A stretch of DNA of 64,000 bases from Leclercia adecarboxylata (GCF_006171285.1 NZ_CP040889.1:2728001-2792000), one strand, 5' to 3'. Shown: positions 1 to 11,334, counted from the first letter of the stretch. The notes: generated by a model from the sequence alone, not told the origin. Numbers and translations are program-made.

Positions 1-35
1 TGATTGAGTGCCACCGCGAAAACAGTACCTTTCAT
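1..35 (-). CDS. hpaG: 4-hydroxyphenylacetate degradation isomerase/decarboxylase HpaG, first codons only
   Basis: Only the first eleven codons lie in the window, on the minus strand, reading MKGTVFAVALN. This matches the start of HpaG, the bifunctional isomerase/decarboxylase of the homoprotocatechuate meta-cleavage pathway, as I remember it. A strong ribosome binding site (AGGAGAAAGGA) lies just upstream of the ATG. The gene is divergent from hpaR, the known arrangement in hpa clusters of enteric bacteria. The rest of the cluster would lie before the window. The fragment is too short to prove identity alone; the adjacent hpaR makes it likely. Confidence 0.8.
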   Translation of the reverse strand, partial: MKGTVFAVALN

Positions 36-70
36 TCCTTTCTCCTCTGGCCCGCGAATCGGGTTTTGAG

Positions 71-90
71 TTCATTAATATGTTAATGAA
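71..90. promoter_or_regulatory. Palindrome in hpaG-hpaR intergenic region, probable HpaR operator
   Basis: The sequence TTCATTAATATGTTAATGAA has perfect 8-bp arms around a 4-bp centre. It lies 36 bp before the hpaG start, inside the divergent control region. HpaR is a MarR-family repressor, and this family binds AT-rich palindromes of this size. A HpaR operator near the hpaG promoter has been described in E. coli. Assignment to HpaR is inferred from position and symmetry. The remaining 91-307 stretch is AT-rich and should hold the hpaR promoter; I see no second equally good palindrome. Confidence 0.65.
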
Positions 91-307
91 TAGGTTTTAG
101 CCCTCCGGTCTGCGTTTGGCAAACAGAAGTAAATAATTTGTGATAGTGATAACAATAAATTTACATGTATATATAATTAGTGTTATATATCAGTAAGTTA
201 ATTTTTTAATGTGATATCTGTTAGACTTTTCAGTCGCGCCGCTGGCGTGCAGATGCAGCATTATGCATTGATTGTTTCGTTATTAATGATGTTGAGGTGG
301 GAGCGCC

Positions 308-748
308 ATGCACGATTCGTTAACTATCGCACTACTCCAGGCGCGGGAAACCGCGATGACCTTTTTTCGCCCGATTATCAAGCAGCAGAATCTGACGGAG
401 CAGCAGTGGCGGATCGTGCGCGTGCTGGCGGAACATCCGTCGATGGATTTTCACGACCTGGCGTTTCGCACCTGCATTCTGCGCCCGAGCCTGACCGGCA
501 TTCTCACGCGGATGGAGCGTGACGGGCTGGTGCTGCGCTTAAAGCCGCTCAACGACCAGCGCAAGCTGTACGTGTCGCTTACCAGCGAGGGTAACGCGCT
601 GTATGAACGCGCCCAGGCGCAGGTGGAAGAGGCCTATCAGCGGATTGAGGCGCAATACACGCCGGAGAAAATGCAGCAGCTGACGGCGCTGCTGCAGGAG
701 TTTATTGCTCTGGGTGACGGAACGGGGATGCCAGAAGAAGAGGAGTAG
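308..748 (+). CDS. hpaR: Homoprotocatechuate degradation operon repressor HpaR (MarR family)
   Basis: This 146-residue protein is a MarR-type winged-helix regulator close to E. coli HpaR throughout (start [14 protein letters not shown], then [12 protein letters not shown] and [16 protein letters not shown]). The family binds DNA as a dimer, with the winged helix at about residues 30-100. HpaR represses the meta-cleavage genes for homoprotocatechuate until aromatic inducers such as 4-hydroxyphenylacetate derivatives bind. The ATG at 308 has a good upstream GAGGTGGGAG. It is divergent from hpaG, and tsr follows on the same strand. The acidic tail ending EEEE differs from the E. coli C-terminus. 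Confidence 0.93.
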   Translation: MHDSLTIALLQARETAMTFFRPIIKQQNLTEQQWRIVRVLAEHPSMDFHDLAFRTCILRPSLTGILTRMERDGLVLRLKPLNDQRKLYVSLTSEGNALYERAQAQVEEAYQRIEAQYTPEKMQQLTALLQEFIALGDGTGMPEEEE

Positions 749-776
749 ATCGCTGCGGTCATCAACACAATTTCCG

Positions 777-803
777 TAAAGTTTTCCTGTTTCAGGCCGA
801 AAA
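777..803 (+). promoter_or_regulatory. Sigma-28 (FliA) flagellar-class promoter of tsr
   Basis: TAAAGTTT, an 11-base spacer and GCCGAAAA match the enteric sigma-28 consensus TAAAGTTT-N11-GCCGATAA with one mismatch. It sits about 30 bp before the tsr start codon. Chemoreceptor genes of enteric bacteria are class 3 flagellar genes read by FliA RNA polymerase, so tsr is expected to be co-expressed with flagella. Confidence 0.88.
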
Positions 804-834
804 TTCTGTACCAGTCTGGTGGGAAAGAGAAATC

Positions 835-2499
835 ATGTTAAAACGTATCAAAATTGTTACCAGCTTATTGCTGGTCTTAGTTATTTTTGGCCTTTTACAG
901 CTCACATCCGGTGGTCTTTTCTTTAATGCCCTGAAGCATGACAAAGAAAACTTCACCGTCCTGCAAACCATTCGTCAGCAACAGTCCACGCTTAACGGCA
1001 GCTGGGTAGCGTTGCTGCAAACCCGTAACACCCTGAACCGCGCGGGTATCCGCTACATGATGGATCAGAACAACATCGGTAGCGGCGCGACCGTAAACGA
1101 TCTGATGCAGATTGCGGCGGCTTCCCTGAAGCAGGCGGAAAAGAACTGGGCGGATTACGAAGCTCTGCCGCGCGACCCGCGCCAGAGTGAAGGTGCCGCG
1201 CTGGAAATCAAACGCAACTATGATATCTATCACGGTGCGCTGGCCGAACTGATCCAGCTCCTGGGTGCGGGCAAGATCAACGAGTTCTTCGATCAGCCGA
1301 CCCAGAGCTACCAGGACGGCTTTGAGAAGCAGTACGTGAACTATCTGCAGCAGAACGATCATCTGTATCAGACCGCCGTGGATGACAGCAACAGCTCCTA
1401 CAGCCAGGCTATCTGGATCCTGTTAAGCGTGCTGATCCTGGTGCTGGTGGTGATCGTCGGCGTCTGGCTGGGTATCCGTCACTCGCTGATCTCTCCGCTG
1501 AACCGCCTGACCGACAGCATTCGCCACATCGCCAGCGGCGATCTGGTGAAACGCATCGAAGTTGACGGCTCTAACGAGATGGGCCAGCTGGCCGATACGC
1601 TGCGTCATATGCAGGCTGAACTGATGCGTACCGTGGGCGACGTGCGTAATGGCGCGAACGCCATCTACAGCGGCGCAAGCGAAATCTCCATGGGTAACAA
1701 CGATCTCTCCTCCCGTACCGAGCAGCAGGCGGCCTCGCTGGAAGAGACCGCTGCGAGCATGGAAGAGCTGACCGCCACCGTGAAGCAGAACGCCGAAAAC
1801 GCCCGTCAGGCGAGCCATCTGGCGCTGAGCGCGTCCGAGACCGCGCAGAAGGGCGGTAAAGTGGTGGATAACGTGGTGCAAACCATGCGTGACATCGCCG
1901 GCAGTTCGCAGAAGATTGCCGACATCATCAGCGTGATCGACGGTATTGCCTTCCAGACCAACATCCTGGCATTGAACGCGGCGGTCGAAGCGGCGCGTGC
2001 CGGTGAGCAGGGTCGTGGTTTTGCGGTGGTGGCGGGTGAAGTGCGTAACCTGGCCCAGCGCAGCGCCCAGGCGGCACGCGAAATTAAGAGCCTGATCGAA
2101 GACTCTGTAGGTCGCGTTGAGCTGGGCTCCACGCTGGTGGAAAGCGCCGGTGAGACCATGGGTGAAATCGTCAGCGCGGTGACCCGCGTGACCGACATCA
2201 TGGGCGAGATCGCCTCTGCCTCTGACGAGCAGAGCCGCGGTATCGACCAGGTGGGTCTGGCGGTGGCCGAGATGGATCGCGTCACGCAGCAGAACGCCTC
2301 GCTGGTGCAGGAATCTGCAGCGGCAGCGGCGGCACTGGAAGAGCAGGCGAGCCGCCTGACTCAGGCGGTGGCGGTGTTCCGTATTCAGCAGGAGCAGCAG
2401 AAAGCCCGTGCCAACGCAGCGGTGAAAACCGTGGTGTCGCCGGTCACGACGCGTAAAGCGGCCGTAACCGACAGCGGTGATAACTGGGAAACCTTCTGA
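835..2499 (+). CDS. tsr: Methyl-accepting chemotaxis protein I, serine receptor Tsr
   Basis: The 554-residue protein is nearly collinear with E. coli Tsr (551 residues). An N-terminal membrane segment lies at about residues 7-30, a periplasmic four-helix ligand domain follows to about 190, then a second membrane segment at about 191-214 and a HAMP domain. The rest is a cytoplasmic methylated coiled coil with the highly conserved signalling tip at about 360-410 ([20 protein letters not shown]). The protein ends in NWETF, the pentapeptide that tethers the CheR and CheB enzymes in high-abundance receptors. It senses serine and related attractants and controls CheA through CheW in polar arrays. 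Position next to hpaR matches other enteric hpa loci. Confidence 0.96.
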   Translation: MLKRIKIVTSLLLVLVIFGLLQLTSGGLFFNALKHDKENFTVLQTIRQQQSTLNGSWVALLQTRNTLNRAGIRYMMDQNNIGSGATVNDLMQIAAASLKQAEKNWADYEALPRDPRQSEGAALEIKRNYDIYHGALAELIQLLGAGKINEFFDQPTQSYQDGFEKQYVNYLQQNDHLYQTAVDDSNSSYSQAIWILLSVLILVLVVIVGVWLGIRHSLISPLNRLTDSIRHIASGDLVKRIEVDGSNEMGQLADTLRHMQAELMRTVGDVRNGANAIYSGASEISMGNNDLSSRTEQQAASLEETAASMEELTATVKQNAENARQASHLALSASETAQKGGKVVDNVVQTMRDIAGSSQKIADIISVIDGIAFQTNILALNAAVEAARAGEQGRGFAVVAGEVRNLAQRSAQAAREIKSLIEDSVGRVELGSTLVESAGETMGEIVSAVTRVTDIMGEIASASDEQSRGIDQVGLAVAEMDRVTQQNASLVQESAAAAAALEEQASRLTQAVAVFRIQQEQQKARANAAVKTVVSPVTTRKAAVTDSGDNWETF

Positions 2500-2506
2500 T
2501 GTAAAA

Positions 2507-2536
2507 AGCGCCCTGTTCAGGCAGGGCGCTGTTTGT
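2507..2536 (+). terminator. Stem-loop terminator after tsr
   Basis: AGCGCCCTG and CAGGGCGCT form a perfect 9-bp stem with a 6-base loop eight bases after the tsr stop codon. The T-rich tail (GTTTGTG) is short, so termination may be partial. Confidence 0.7.
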
Positions 2537-2603
2537 GCCCGGCGGCGCTTCGCTTGCACGGGCCTACGGTTTTGTAGGCCGGGTAAGCGCAGCGCCACCC
2601 GGC
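2537..2603. repeat. REP/BIME-type pair of inverted palindromic units
   Basis: Two imperfect palindromic units in opposite orientation (starting GCCCGGCGGCGCTTCGC and ending CAGCGCCACCCGGC) meet at GGCCTAC-GGTTTT-GTAGGCC. This is the typical form of an enterobacterial BIME. It lies between the 3' ends of the convergent tsr and opgB genes. Similar units occur at 26633, 31626, 41492 and 54995. Confidence 0.75.
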
Positions 2604-2616
2604 ATCCACACCGCAA

Positions 2617-4908
2617 TTACCCTTCGGCGTTAACCACTTTGATCTCCACCATCCCAATCCCCAGCTGGCGCGGAGAGTGGCCGAGAATATTCCCTTCGTT
2701 GGTGGACTCCGGTGCAGGCGGCACAATCACCAGCGTGCTGCTGCGCGACGGGTTGTCGAAATGCAGCGTGGTGGTGGTGACGTCATGACCCAGCGTCAGG
2801 GTCTGTTCTTTATCGCCAATGCGCACCGGGATCGGCTTGTTGACGTTCGGCCCCCAGGCTTTGGCGGTGATCACCAGATCGAATTTCGCCGGCAGCGGCT
2901 GGTTGTATTCGATCTTCACCTCATTGCCCAACTGGGCGTTGGACCAGCGGCCCCAGGTTTCCGGACGTGAAATCCCGCTGAACTGCTTCACCTCTTCTGG
3001 CGCGCCGGCCACGTTAAAGACAAAACTGTCGGCCTTGTAGCGGATGTCGTTGTCGGACACTTTCAACAACTCGACGTTACGCTGATAGCGATCGGTGCTG
3101 ATCACCGTATCCTTAAACGCCGTCTTGCCTTTCCACTGCGCTTTATCGACGTGCTGCACGGTCTGCTCGCCGCCCAGCTGGCCCTGAGAAACGCACCAGT
3201 CGGTGGAAAGCGCCAGCGGCTGCGACCACAGCTGGCCCATCTTGTAGCAGCGATCGACCCAGACGAAGTTGTCCCGCGGGGCAAAGTCCGCCAGCTGATA
3301 GCGCAGCGGAGCGGAGTACTCGCTTTCCGGCAGCGGTTCGACCCGCTTATCGGAGACGCGCAGCAGCAGCGGCAGACGGAAATGGCTGCCAGAGAAGGCC
3401 ATCATGTTTTTCTGGCTGTCGATGGTGAAGTCTTTCAGCTCTTTCGGGAAGTTCCACAGACGGATCACGTCCGGTTTCCACGCCAGCACCTTTTCCTTCA
3501 TGTTAAGGAACACTTCGGAGAGCGACTGCCCGGAGAGGCTACTGCGCCCGAGGCCGATAAAGTTATCCCCGCCGAGGATATCCAGCACCGTGGCGCCGTT
3601 ATCCATGGTGTTGCGCTTCACCGCCATCACCTCCTGCTGGGGCTTATCGCCACGCAGAATAAAGAACAGGTTGCTGCGATCGAGTTTGTTCAGCGCATCC
3701 CAGGCGGTGTTTTTCATCGCCAGATGGTCGGAAGAGACCACAATCACCGTGTTTTTAAAGTATGGCGAGGCTTTGATTTTTTCGATCAGCGCCGCGATAT
3801 GCTCCTGGCTGCAGCCCACCGCGCTGAACGACTGGTTCGGTTTGCCGTCAATCGCGTAGCGCTTGCGCTGACAGGTGCGGGAGATAAAGCCGTCCGGGTG
3901 GTGGGTGTCTACCGTCAGGGCAAACAGCGAGAAACGCTTGCCGGACTTCGACAGCTCCTCGAATTTTTTCCAGGTTTCATCCAGCACCGTATCGTCGTAG
4001 AAGCCCCAGTCGTTGCGGTACTTAGGGTCTGCCACGGTGGTTTTCAGCTCTTCTGCGCCATACAGATGGTCAAAGCCGTGGGACTGCAGGAACACGTCTT
4101 TCCCGGCGAAACGCAGGTTGGCGCCCTGCATGAAATAGTTCTGATAACCGGAGTTTTTCAGGATATCGCCGAGGCAGATATTCTGCGGGAAGAAGCTGGA
4201 CACCGACGCGGAGGCGTTGCCTTCAAACGGGGCGAACAGCGGAATACCGCACTGGGAGGCAACCATCCCGGCGATGGTGTAGTCGGTGCCGGGCAGCTGC
4301 GCGGTATGGCTGAAATCGATCCCTTCGTTCTTGATAGCACCCAGCTCCGGGGCGAGATCCGGGAAGGCGTCGTTATCAAAATAGGTCCGCTCCAGGCTTT
4401 CGCCGTAGATATAGACCAGATTGAGCTTCGGATTGGGAATGGTTTTACCCGGCTCTTTGTAATACGCAGCAAAGTCCGGATCGCCATCGCGGGACTGCGA
4501 TTTCACCAGCTCGGTGATCTGGTGAAACGCCGGGCTGGCGTCCACCGAGGCGAGGGCCAGCACCAGCGCCAGAAGGCTGTAGCCGAGATGGTGCGGATGA
4601 TGGCGACGGCGGCGCAGGATCCAGCCCAGCAGGCCGAACACCGTCACCAGCGCTACCACGATGCCAACACCAGGAAGTATGTACTTACTAACCCCTGCGC
4701 CGGTCAGGCTGTTGGTCAGGGTGTAGAGAACAGCATCGTTGATGCCGTCGCCGGTAAAGTAATCACTGGCGTAGAGGGTAATGTTTAAAACGACAAAAAG
4801 CCCCAGCACCATAAGGGTGACGGCAAACCACCAGGTGTTACGACCCGCTTTGCGGGAATAGATAACGACCGAGGCGATAAACAGGGCAACAGAAATAAAC
4901 TCTGACAA
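2617..4908 (-). CDS. opgB: Phosphoglycerol transferase I OpgB (MdoB)
   Basis: The 763-residue product has exactly the length of E. coli OpgB and matches it end to end. It transfers sn-1-phosphoglycerol from phosphatidylglycerol to membrane-derived (osmoregulated periplasmic) glucans. About four N-terminal membrane segments fall within residues 1-130. A large periplasmic domain of the alkaline-phosphatase/LTA-synthase fold follows, with GTDYTIAGM near residue 207 and SSDHLAM near 391. The start is TTG, preceded by AGGAT, and gives the family N-terminus MSEFIS. It is transcribed alone, convergent with tsr, with the BIME between their ends. Confidence 0.95.
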   Translation of the reverse strand: MSEFISVALFIASVVIYSRKAGRNTWWFAVTLMVLGLFVVLNITLYASDYFTGDGINDAVLYTLTNSLTGAGVSKYILPGVGIVVALVTVFGLLGWILRRRRHHPHHLGYSLLALVLALASVDASPAFHQITELVKSQSRDGDPDFAAYYKEPGKTIPNPKLNLVYIYGESLERTYFDNDAFPDLAPELGAIKNEGIDFSHTAQLPGTDYTIAGMVASQCGIPLFAPFEGNASASVSSFFPQNICLGDILKNSGYQNYFMQGANLRFAGKDVFLQSHGFDHLYGAEELKTTVADPKYRNDWGFYDDTVLDETWKKFEELSKSGKRFSLFALTVDTHHPDGFISRTCQRKRYAIDGKPNQSFSAVGCSQEHIAALIEKIKASPYFKNTVIVVSSDHLAMKNTAWDALNKLDRSNLFFILRGDKPQQEVMAVKRNTMDNGATVLDILGGDNFIGLGRSSLSGQSLSEVFLNMKEKVLAWKPDVIRLWNFPKELKDFTIDSQKNMMAFSGSHFRLPLLLRVSDKRVEPLPESEYSAPLRYQLADFAPRDNFVWVDRCYKMGQLWSQPLALSTDWCVSQGQLGGEQTVQHVDKAQWKGKTAFKDTVISTDRYQRNVELLKVSDNDIRYKADSFVFNVAGAPEEVKQFSGISRPETWGRWSNAQLGNEVKIEYNQPLPAKFDLVITAKAWGPNVNKPIPVRIGDKEQTLTLGHDVTTTTLHFDNPSRSSTLVIVPPAPESTNEGNILGHSPRQLGIGMVEIKVVNAEG

Positions 4909-5087
4909 CAGCTTATCCTCAACAAAGGCATCCGCAGATCAGCGGATTAACTGTTTAATTTTTGGGTGATCCAATGTAATGGCGATGCCATCAAGCTGCA
5001 ATTGTAGTGTCACGTAATTGTGCTGTTGTTAGGATTTGGTTTAGAAAATCGAATGTTTGACCGGCGTCGCTTTCTGAGGGGGATGGG

Positions 5088-5118
5088 GGTAAACGCCGCG
5101 GCAAGGGACGCGGCGTTT
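5088..5118 (-). terminator. Stem-loop terminator downstream of yjjA
   Basis: AAACGCCGCG and CGCGGCGTTT form a perfect 10-bp stem with an 8-base loop six bases past the yjjA stop on the minus strand. The tail on that strand begins TTTACC, so the U-tract is weak. The rest of 4909-5087 should hold the opgB promoter; I see no other feature there. Confidence 0.6.
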
Positions 5119-5124
5119 CGGGGA

Positions 5125-5616
5125 TCAGGAGATAAAGCTCATGCCCTGTTTCAGGACAAAATCACAGGCCTGGGCTTTGACCTTTTTCGCCAGCGGTGAG
5201 TTGCCGATGGTTTCCAGATTCAGCTGCTCGCCGTTATTGGCATTCAGCAGACCCTGGATGCCCTCCAGATAGTTGGTGTCCTGCTGCTGCTCTTGCGGGG
5301 TATCGATACCCAGTTTACCCAGCACCTGGTTTTTAATATTGGTGGCATCGGTCATCGAGGCCAGCTTCTCTTTGGCGCAGTACTCGAGGATCCCGGCGGC
5401 GTTATTCATGTTGCTGGCGGAGAGCGACTCGGTGCCGCTGCTCAGCAGCCCGGTCAATGCGGAAGCGGAGAGGCCGCCGCTCTGGGAAGAGGTGCTGCCC
5501 GCGCTAAGCTGGTTGGCGGCGCTGTTAAGCGTGTCCTGCCAGGAGGAGGCTGCCTGTGCTGCACCCGTCATCAGAAGGGCGCTGACTGCGGCGCTGAGAA
5601 GAAAATGTGTTTTCAT
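5125..5616 (-). CDS. yjjA: Secreted DUF2501 family protein YjjA
   Basis: The 163-residue protein starts MKTHFLLSAAVSALL with a clear signal peptide ending near AQA (residue 22), so the mature protein is probably periplasmic. The mature part is rich in Ser, Gly, Ala and Leu (SGGLSASALTGLLSSG), with conserved cysteines near ILEYCAKE and ACDFVLKQG. It corresponds to E. coli YjjA, whose function is unknown. The reading frame extends upstream to 5745, but that extension lacks family similarity and overlaps dnaC, so the ATG at 5616 is preferred. Position downstream of dnaTC matches K-12. Confidence 0.88.
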   Translation of the reverse strand: MKTHFLLSAAVSALLMTGAAQAASSWQDTLNSAANQLSAGSTSSQSGGLSASALTGLLSSGTESLSASNMNNAAGILEYCAKEKLASMTDATNIKNQVLGKLGIDTPQEQQQDTNYLEGIQGLLNANNGEQLNLETIGNSPLAKKVKAQACDFVLKQGMSFIS

Positions 5617-5698
5617 AAAGCATGCTCTGTCGATTGCCCGTCGGGCGGAATGGCAGCCAGTATAAACCTCATGCTTGTGCGCTTCGCGGTAAACAATC

Positions 5699-6436
5699 CT
5701 AATACTCTTTACCGGTAACGCGGCTGCGATAGCTTTCCCAGTCAAAAATCACATACAGGCTGTTGCCGAGCTTCATGCGATCCATCACCCGCTCGCCCAG
5801 CAGACGCGTCATTTCATCAACGTTATGGTTGGTGAGCATGCCGGTCGGGCGCTTGGAAGAGGAGCGGCGATCGACGATCTGGTTGATGATCACTTTTTCA
5901 TAGCGCGATTCGGTCTGCACGCCAATCTCGTCAATCACCAGCAGGTCGACGTTGCTGAGATCGTTAAGCAGCTGCTCCTCGCTGGTCTCCCGGTTGCTGA
6001 AGGTATCCTTCATGGCTGACATGATGTCGGCCACGGTGATAATCAGCACCGATTTACCGCGCAGCAGCAGCTCGTTGCAGATGGCCGCCGCGAGATGATT
6101 TTTGCCGGTGCCCGGCTTGCCGCTGAAGATAAAGCTGGCGATGTTGCCGTCGAACTCTTCGACGTACTGGCGCGCCTGCTGCAGGGCTTTCAGCTGCCCC
6201 TGACTCTCCACTTTGTAGTTATCGAAGGAGCAGTTCTGATGCAGGGGACGAATGCCGGAGCGGTTAAAGGTGCGCTGCATTTTCATGGCGCGGTTTTCCC
6301 GTGCCAGCGCCGCCGCGCGGATTTCTCCCTGCTCTTTTTGCCACGCCAGTAGCTCTTCGCCGGTGGTAAAGGCCGGTTTGACGTTGGCCGGCATCATCTT
6401 TTGCAGACGCTTCATCAGTTCGCCGAACTCTTTCAT
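5699..6436 (-). CDS. dnaC: DNA replication protein DnaC, helicase loader
   Basis: The 245-residue AAA+ protein has the same length as E. coli DnaC and is very similar to it. DnaC binds DnaB helicase and delivers it to oriC or to restart sites opened by DnaA or PriA. The N-terminal DnaB-binding region (about 1-60) precedes the ATPase core. Walker A is GKPGTGKNH near residue 105, Walker B is LLVIDEIG near 165, and RVTGKEY closes the protein. Its ATG overlaps the last codon and stop of dnaT by four bases (ATGA), implying translational coupling. Confidence 0.97.
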   Translation of the reverse strand: MKEFGELMKRLQKMMPANVKPAFTTGEELLAWQKEQGEIRAAALARENRAMKMQRTFNRSGIRPLHQNCSFDNYKVESQGQLKALQQARQYVEEFDGNIASFIFSGKPGTGKNHLAAAICNELLLRGKSVLIITVADIMSAMKDTFSNRETSEEQLLNDLSNVDLLVIDEIGVQTESRYEKVIINQIVDRRSSSKRPTGMLTNHNVDEMTRLLGERVMDRMKLGNSLYVIFDWESYRSRVTGKEY

Positions 6437-6978
6437 TTGGCACCTCGGAATCCGTGGGGGATCTGTTTATCCGGTTCTGAAAAGGTATTCACATCGCGTT
6501 TGGCCTGACCGCCGTTGCTGGCCCGGTTGATTTGCACGCTGCGCGCCAGCTTTTGCTGCCACTGGATATGATGAAACACTTTCCCTTCCGCCTGCCAGTA
6601 GGCGGTGAAGGCGGCCAGCTCTTCCGGGGCAACAGGCTGGGTGAGGGCGATGCCCCACAGCGCCGCCTGGCGTTGAAAGTCCGGGTCAGGTTGCCAGCCG
6701 TTATACATGGCGAATTTCCCCATCGGCACCGCAACCGGCGCGCTGGTGGGTTCGTCGAAGAATTGGGTATCCAGAGTGACATCGCTGGTCGGGCGCGACA
6801 GGCGCGCTTCCGTTTCCAGCAGCTCGGCCAGACGCTGCGGCGTGATCGCATAAAACGCCGGTGCGTTATCGGCAAATACGGCGACGGTACCGCCTTGCGC
6901 ATTCGCCAGCACGCCGCGGGGATCGTGCATAAAGGCATCAATGCCAGTGACGCTGGTGGTCAGGATTCTGGAGGACAT
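6433..6978 (-). CDS. dnaT: Primosomal protein DnaT
   Basis: The 181-residue protein matches E. coli DnaT (179 residues), including [20 protein letters not shown] and [16 protein letters not shown]. DnaT takes part in PriA-PriB-DnaT primosome assembly, displacing single-stranded-DNA-bound PriB and helping load DnaB-DnaC at stalled forks. The ATG is preceded by AGAGAAG. dnaT is first in a dnaT-dnaC operon, and the same pair is found in E. coli. The basic C-terminal stretch, near [12 protein letters not shown], is the DNA-binding part in the known protein. Confidence 0.96.
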   Translation of the reverse strand: MSSRILTTSVTGIDAFMHDPRGVLANAQGGTVAVFADNAPAFYAITPQRLAELLETEARLSRPTSDVTLDTQFFDEPTSAPVAVPMGKFAMYNGWQPDPDFQRQAALWGIALTQPVAPEELAAFTAYWQAEGKVFHHIQWQQKLARSVQINRASNGGQAKRDVNTFSEPDKQIPHGFRGAK

Positions 6979-7083
6979 AGCACTTCTCTACTGAATTACT
7001 GCGGACGAGATATGGGCTTATGGTAGCACAGAGAGGAGGGGGCAGGCAGGGGTCTGAGACCCGCTCCCTGACCCCCTGAAAAG

Positions 7084-7512
7084 TCAGGAGATAATATTCA
7101 GCGTCACGTCAATATTGTTGCGGGTGGCGTTAGAATACGGGCAGACAATGTGTGCCGCATCGACCAGTTTTTTCGCCTCGGCGGCGTCCATCCCCGGCAG
7201 GTGAATATTCAGTTTTGCTTCGATGCCAAACCCGGTTGGCAGCGGCCCAATTCCCACTTCGCCTTCAATAAAGGCATCCTGCGGCATGGTGATTTTGTCG
7301 CGCCCGGCCACGAACTTCATCGCGCCGAGAAAACAGGCTGAATAGCCCGCCGCAAATAGCTGTTCCGGGTTGGTGACTTCACCGCCCGCGCCGCCCATCT
7401 CTTTGGGCACGCCCAGCTTCACATCGAGTACGCCATCGGACGAGGTGGCGCGACCATCACGGCCACCGGTGGCTTTGGCTTTGGCGGTATAGACAACTTT
7501 TTCTAAAGACAT
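7084..7512 (-). CDS. OsmC/Ohr family organic hydroperoxide reductase
   Basis: The 142-residue protein belongs to the Ohr branch of the OsmC fold. The two redox-active cysteines are at C60 (YSACFLGAM) and C124 ([11 protein letters not shown]), and the family N-terminus ([17 protein letters not shown]) is present. Ohr proteins reduce organic and fatty-acid hydroperoxides with lipoylated proteins as electron donors. It has a good ribosome binding site (AAGGAACC). It lies 30 bp downstream of a TetR-family regulator on the same strand, which suggests a two-gene operon. The pair is absent from the corresponding K-12 interval, between dnaT and yjjB, so it is accessory here. Confidence 0.9.
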   Translation of the reverse strand: MSLEKVVYTAKAKATGGRDGRATSSDGVLDVKLGVPKEMGGAGGEVTNPEQLFAAGYSACFLGAMKFVAGRDKITMPQDAFIEGEVGIGPLPTGFGIEAKLNIHLPGMDAAEAKKLVDAAHIVCPYSNATRNNIDVTLNIIS

Positions 7513-7542
7513 GGTTGGTTCCTTATCTCAGGGTTGTGTGAG

Positions 7543-8184
7543 CTAAGGACAGGTATAACGCAAGGCAACCTGAACCGCCATTTTTCGGTAGTGTTGCCGC
7601 TGGGCCTGTTCATCGGCCCCGTCCTCAAACAGCAGGGTGAAGGTGTAGCTGTTAGCCACATAGTGAAAGCTGAAGCTGCTGATCAGGCGGTGCAGATCCC
7701 GGGCGTTTACCGTTTCGTTAAACAGCTGCTTCTCTTTGCCGCGGTTGAGGATGGTTTCCAGCAGATCCAGGGCGCTGCGGTTGACCTGGCGCAATAAGGC
7801 CGACTGCTGCATATAGCGGCCGCGCTGCATGTTCTCCATGCAGATGATACGAATGTAGTCGGGATGATCGGCGTGATAGTCAAAGGTGGTTTCCACCAGC
7901 TGCACCAGCGCTTCTACCGGCGGCATCGCCTCCAGGCTGAGCTGCTTTTCACTGGCGCGGATCTGGGTGTAGACATACTCCAGTACCAGCAGGTAGAGGT
8001 TCTCTTTGGTCTTAAAGTGATACACCACCATTCGCTTGGTGGTGCCCGCTTTCTCAGCAATCTGCTCCATGCGCGCGCCGTTAAGCCCGTACTCGGCAAA
8101 CAGCGAGAGGGCGCTGAGGAAGATTTTATCTTTCAGGCGGGATCCGTCGCTGTTTTCTGCGTTTTCGCTGCCAGGGTTAGCCAC
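7543..8184 (-). CDS. TetR/AcrR family transcriptional regulator, upstream of ohr
   Basis: The 213-residue protein has a TetR-type helix-turn-helix at about residues 16-62 (ALSLFAEYGLNGARMEQIAEKAGTT then KRMVVYHFKTKENLY). A helical ligand/dimerisation domain with DHPDYIRIICMENMQRGRY follows. The start is GTG at 8184 with GGAG five bases upstream; a nearby ATG is out of frame. It precedes the ohr-like gene by 30 bp and probably controls it and itself, though no operator palindrome is obvious. Ohr is classically controlled by the MarR-type OhrR, so a TetR partner is less usual. The ligand is unknown. Confidence 0.85.
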   Translation of the reverse strand: MANPGSENAENSDGSRLKDKIFLSALSLFAEYGLNGARMEQIAEKAGTTKRMVVYHFKTKENLYLLVLEYVYTQIRASEKQLSLEAMPPVEALVQLVETTFDYHADHPDYIRIICMENMQRGRYMQQSALLRQVNRSALDLLETILNRGKEKQLFNETVNARDLHRLISSFSFHYVANSYTFTLLFEDGADEQAQRQHYRKMAVQVALRYTCP

Positions 8185-8250
8185 ATCCGCTCCTTACTTA
8201 GCCATATGAGAACAGAGGATTATCGCCACGGCTGCGGGAGAACACAACTC

Positions 8251-9491
<1,241 letters not shown>

Positions 9492-9904
9492 CTGTTGCCC
9501 TGAGGGAGAGTTGGTGTTGAATGGCCGGAATGTCTACTTTTAGCACACAACCCTGTGGCGCTTGCGCTGGGCCAGATCAAGGTTTAAGCAGATTGGTGCT
9601 GTCACCAGGCGTTATTTTCAGATGATTAATTATTAATTTCTATGTTTTTTATATTTTTATATTTATTAAATTTATATTTAGAGTATCTAATTTACTCTTT
9701 CTGAAAATATCACGGGGCAAGGGTTAACATTTAGTCATTATTTTGCGATATTAACGCCGTTTTGGCGGTGTATACATTTGTGATGCTGGTTCTTATCGCA
9801 CTCTCATTTTGCTCAGCTAACGAAAAAGGAAAAACATTACATTTTTACGTCGCCATTTTAAATGATCAGGTATTTCAACTGGATGAAAGACACGGAATGG
9901 CCGT
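9492..9904. promoter_or_regulatory. AT-rich divergent control region between yjjP and yjjQ
   Basis: This 413-base gap has no gene. Bases 9610-9720 are strongly AT-rich, with repeated T and A runs (for example TATATTTTTATATTTATTAAATTTATATTTAG). In E. coli the yjjQ-bglJ promoter is silenced by H-NS and relieved by LeuO. The composition here fits the same mode, but no precise promoter or LeuO site can be named by eye. Confidence 0.5.
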
Positions 9905-10657
9905 ATGAATGGATTCGGAACACAAGTACCGACAATAGCTTGTAAAAGCGTAATAATAATTGGTAAATCACCCATAATGCAAACCGGTATCGGGAGCATT
10001 ATGTCACGCTATTTCCCAGACTACGAACGTTCATACTGCCGCTCCCATGAAGAACTCACGCTTCTTCAACTGCGTCGCGCCATTGTGATCATCGTTGATA
10101 TTTCAGGTGAACAGCATAATCCGCGTAATATTTGCAATCAGTATTACGCATTACAAAATCAGTATAGAGATATTCACTGGATATTTTTGGTTTCTCGCGC
10201 ATTTTATCCTCTTGCCGTTGAACTTCTTATGCGACCAGAAAGTACGTTACTGTCTGACGCAGAACCTGTCGAAGGCCTGGTTAAGGCAGTTCGTTCCGGC
10301 AGTGAACATGCCGAACGTATTAGTCAGACGTTATTAAGACCCGATCCGGAAGAGTTTTATGACAATCAGGACGATGTCATGTTGACGTTCTCGGAGCGTA
10401 AAGTATTACGCTTGCTTGGGAAAGGATGGGGAATTAATCAAATCGCCGCATTGCTCAAAAAGAGTAATAAAACGGTAAGCGCGCAAAAAAATAGCGCAAT
10501 GAGAAGACTCGCCTTAACGAGTAACGCCGAAATGTATGCGTGGATTAACAGCACCAAGGGAATGAAAGAGCTGAGTTTATTCTCTGCCTATGGAGAGCAA
10601 GACGAATGGAAAAGAGCGCTACAAAAAGACATATCGCTATCGTCGAAAAGTGCATGA
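9905..10657 (+). CDS. yjjQ: LuxR-type transcriptional regulator YjjQ
   Basis: The 250-residue protein matches E. coli YjjQ (241 residues) over its core, for example [21 protein letters not shown] and [22 protein letters not shown]. It has an N-terminal receiver-like domain without obvious phosphorylation motifs and a LuxR/FixJ DNA-binding domain at about 160-215. YjjQ represses motility, capsule and other surface genes in E. coli. The gene is AT-richer than its neighbours, as expected for an H-NS-silenced locus. It overlaps bglJ by 52 bases in another frame, so the two are co-transcribed. Confidence 0.92.
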   Translation: MNGFGTQVPTIACKSVIIIGKSPIMQTGIGSIMSRYFPDYERSYCRSHEELTLLQLRRAIVIIVDISGEQHNPRNICNQYYALQNQYRDIHWIFLVSRAFYPLAVELLMRPESTLLSDAEPVEGLVKAVRSGSEHAERISQTLLRPDPEEFYDNQDDVMLTFSERKVLRLLGKGWGINQIAALLKKSNKTVSAQKNSAMRRLALTSNAEMYAWINSTKGMKELSLFSAYGEQDEWKRALQKDISLSSKSA

Positions 10658-11292
10658 TGAGTGCTATGGGGCTGAAGCATCTTTTTGCCAGTCCGGCATT
10701 CAAAGGTTATGAAGTCCATCTGTTTAGTAATATTGCCAGTTTTCAGTCCTCACTTAATTTTGTTCCGTACGCGTCTTTGATTTATTCGCTCTCTGATGAG
10801 CGTGAAGAGCGGCGTAACTGTCTGGTATGTATTAAGGAAATTTCAGCCACTCACGGTGCTATCCAGCGAATTGTGCTGGCATCGGATGCGTCAGAAGCAA
10901 GCCTGATTAATCAGCTTTCGCCGTCACGTCTGCACGGGGTCCTTCTGAAATCCGCGCCGCTGGCCGACCTGCAGGAGCAACTGAGCAAATTATTGAGCGA
11001 GAATCGGCGGGTAAATGACTGCCACAACAACCACTGGAATATTCACCGTGGGCGTTTGCTAAGCCCGACTGAACGCGCCATTTTGCAGTTCATGTCTTGC
11101 GGCTTTTCCATCCCGGAAATCGCCATCCGACTGGATCGCAACATTAAAACCATTCGTGCGCATAAGTTTAATGCCATGCTTAAGCTTGGTGTTCGTTCTG
11201 ACGTGGGGTTACTGCACGCGGCAGATATCCTGACGCATTTCCCCGTACCGGATCACCGCGCGCCGCGCTTTATTGTTCCGCATTTTTCATAA
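10606..11292 (+). CDS. bglJ: Transcriptional activator BglJ (LuxR family, RcsB partner)
   Basis: The 228-residue protein matches E. coli BglJ (225), most clearly in the LuxR-type DNA-binding domain at about 145-210 ([22 protein letters not shown] and [19 protein letters not shown]). BglJ forms a heterodimer with RcsB that activates bgl and other H-NS-silenced promoters independently of RcsB phosphorylation. The ATG at 10606 lies inside yjjQ and has its own ribosome binding site (GGAGAG). The long overlap, as in E. coli, makes translation coupled. Similarity is weaker in the N-terminal receiver-like half. Confidence 0.92.
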   Translation: MEKSATKRHIAIVEKCMMSAMGLKHLFASPAFKGYEVHLFSNIASFQSSLNFVPYASLIYSLSDEREERRNCLVCIKEISATHGAIQRIVLASDASEASLINQLSPSRLHGVLLKSAPLADLQEQLSKLLSENRRVNDCHNNHWNIHRGRLLSPTERAILQFMSCGFSIPEIAIRLDRNIKTIRAHKFNAMLKLGVRSDVGLLHAADILTHFPVPDHRAPRFIVPHFS

Positions 11293-11334
11293 TCGGCATA
11301 TAAGACTGCGCCAGAATAATGTCTGGCGCGGGTC

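Noticed and set aside
1423..2616. 397-codon open frame opposite tsr
   Set aside because: It is antisense to the conserved tsr cytoplasmic domain and has an Arg/His-rich composition without recognisable motifs.
3151..4788. 545-codon open frame opposite opgB
   Set aside because: opgB matches its family over the full length, so the opposite frame is a codon-bias artefact.
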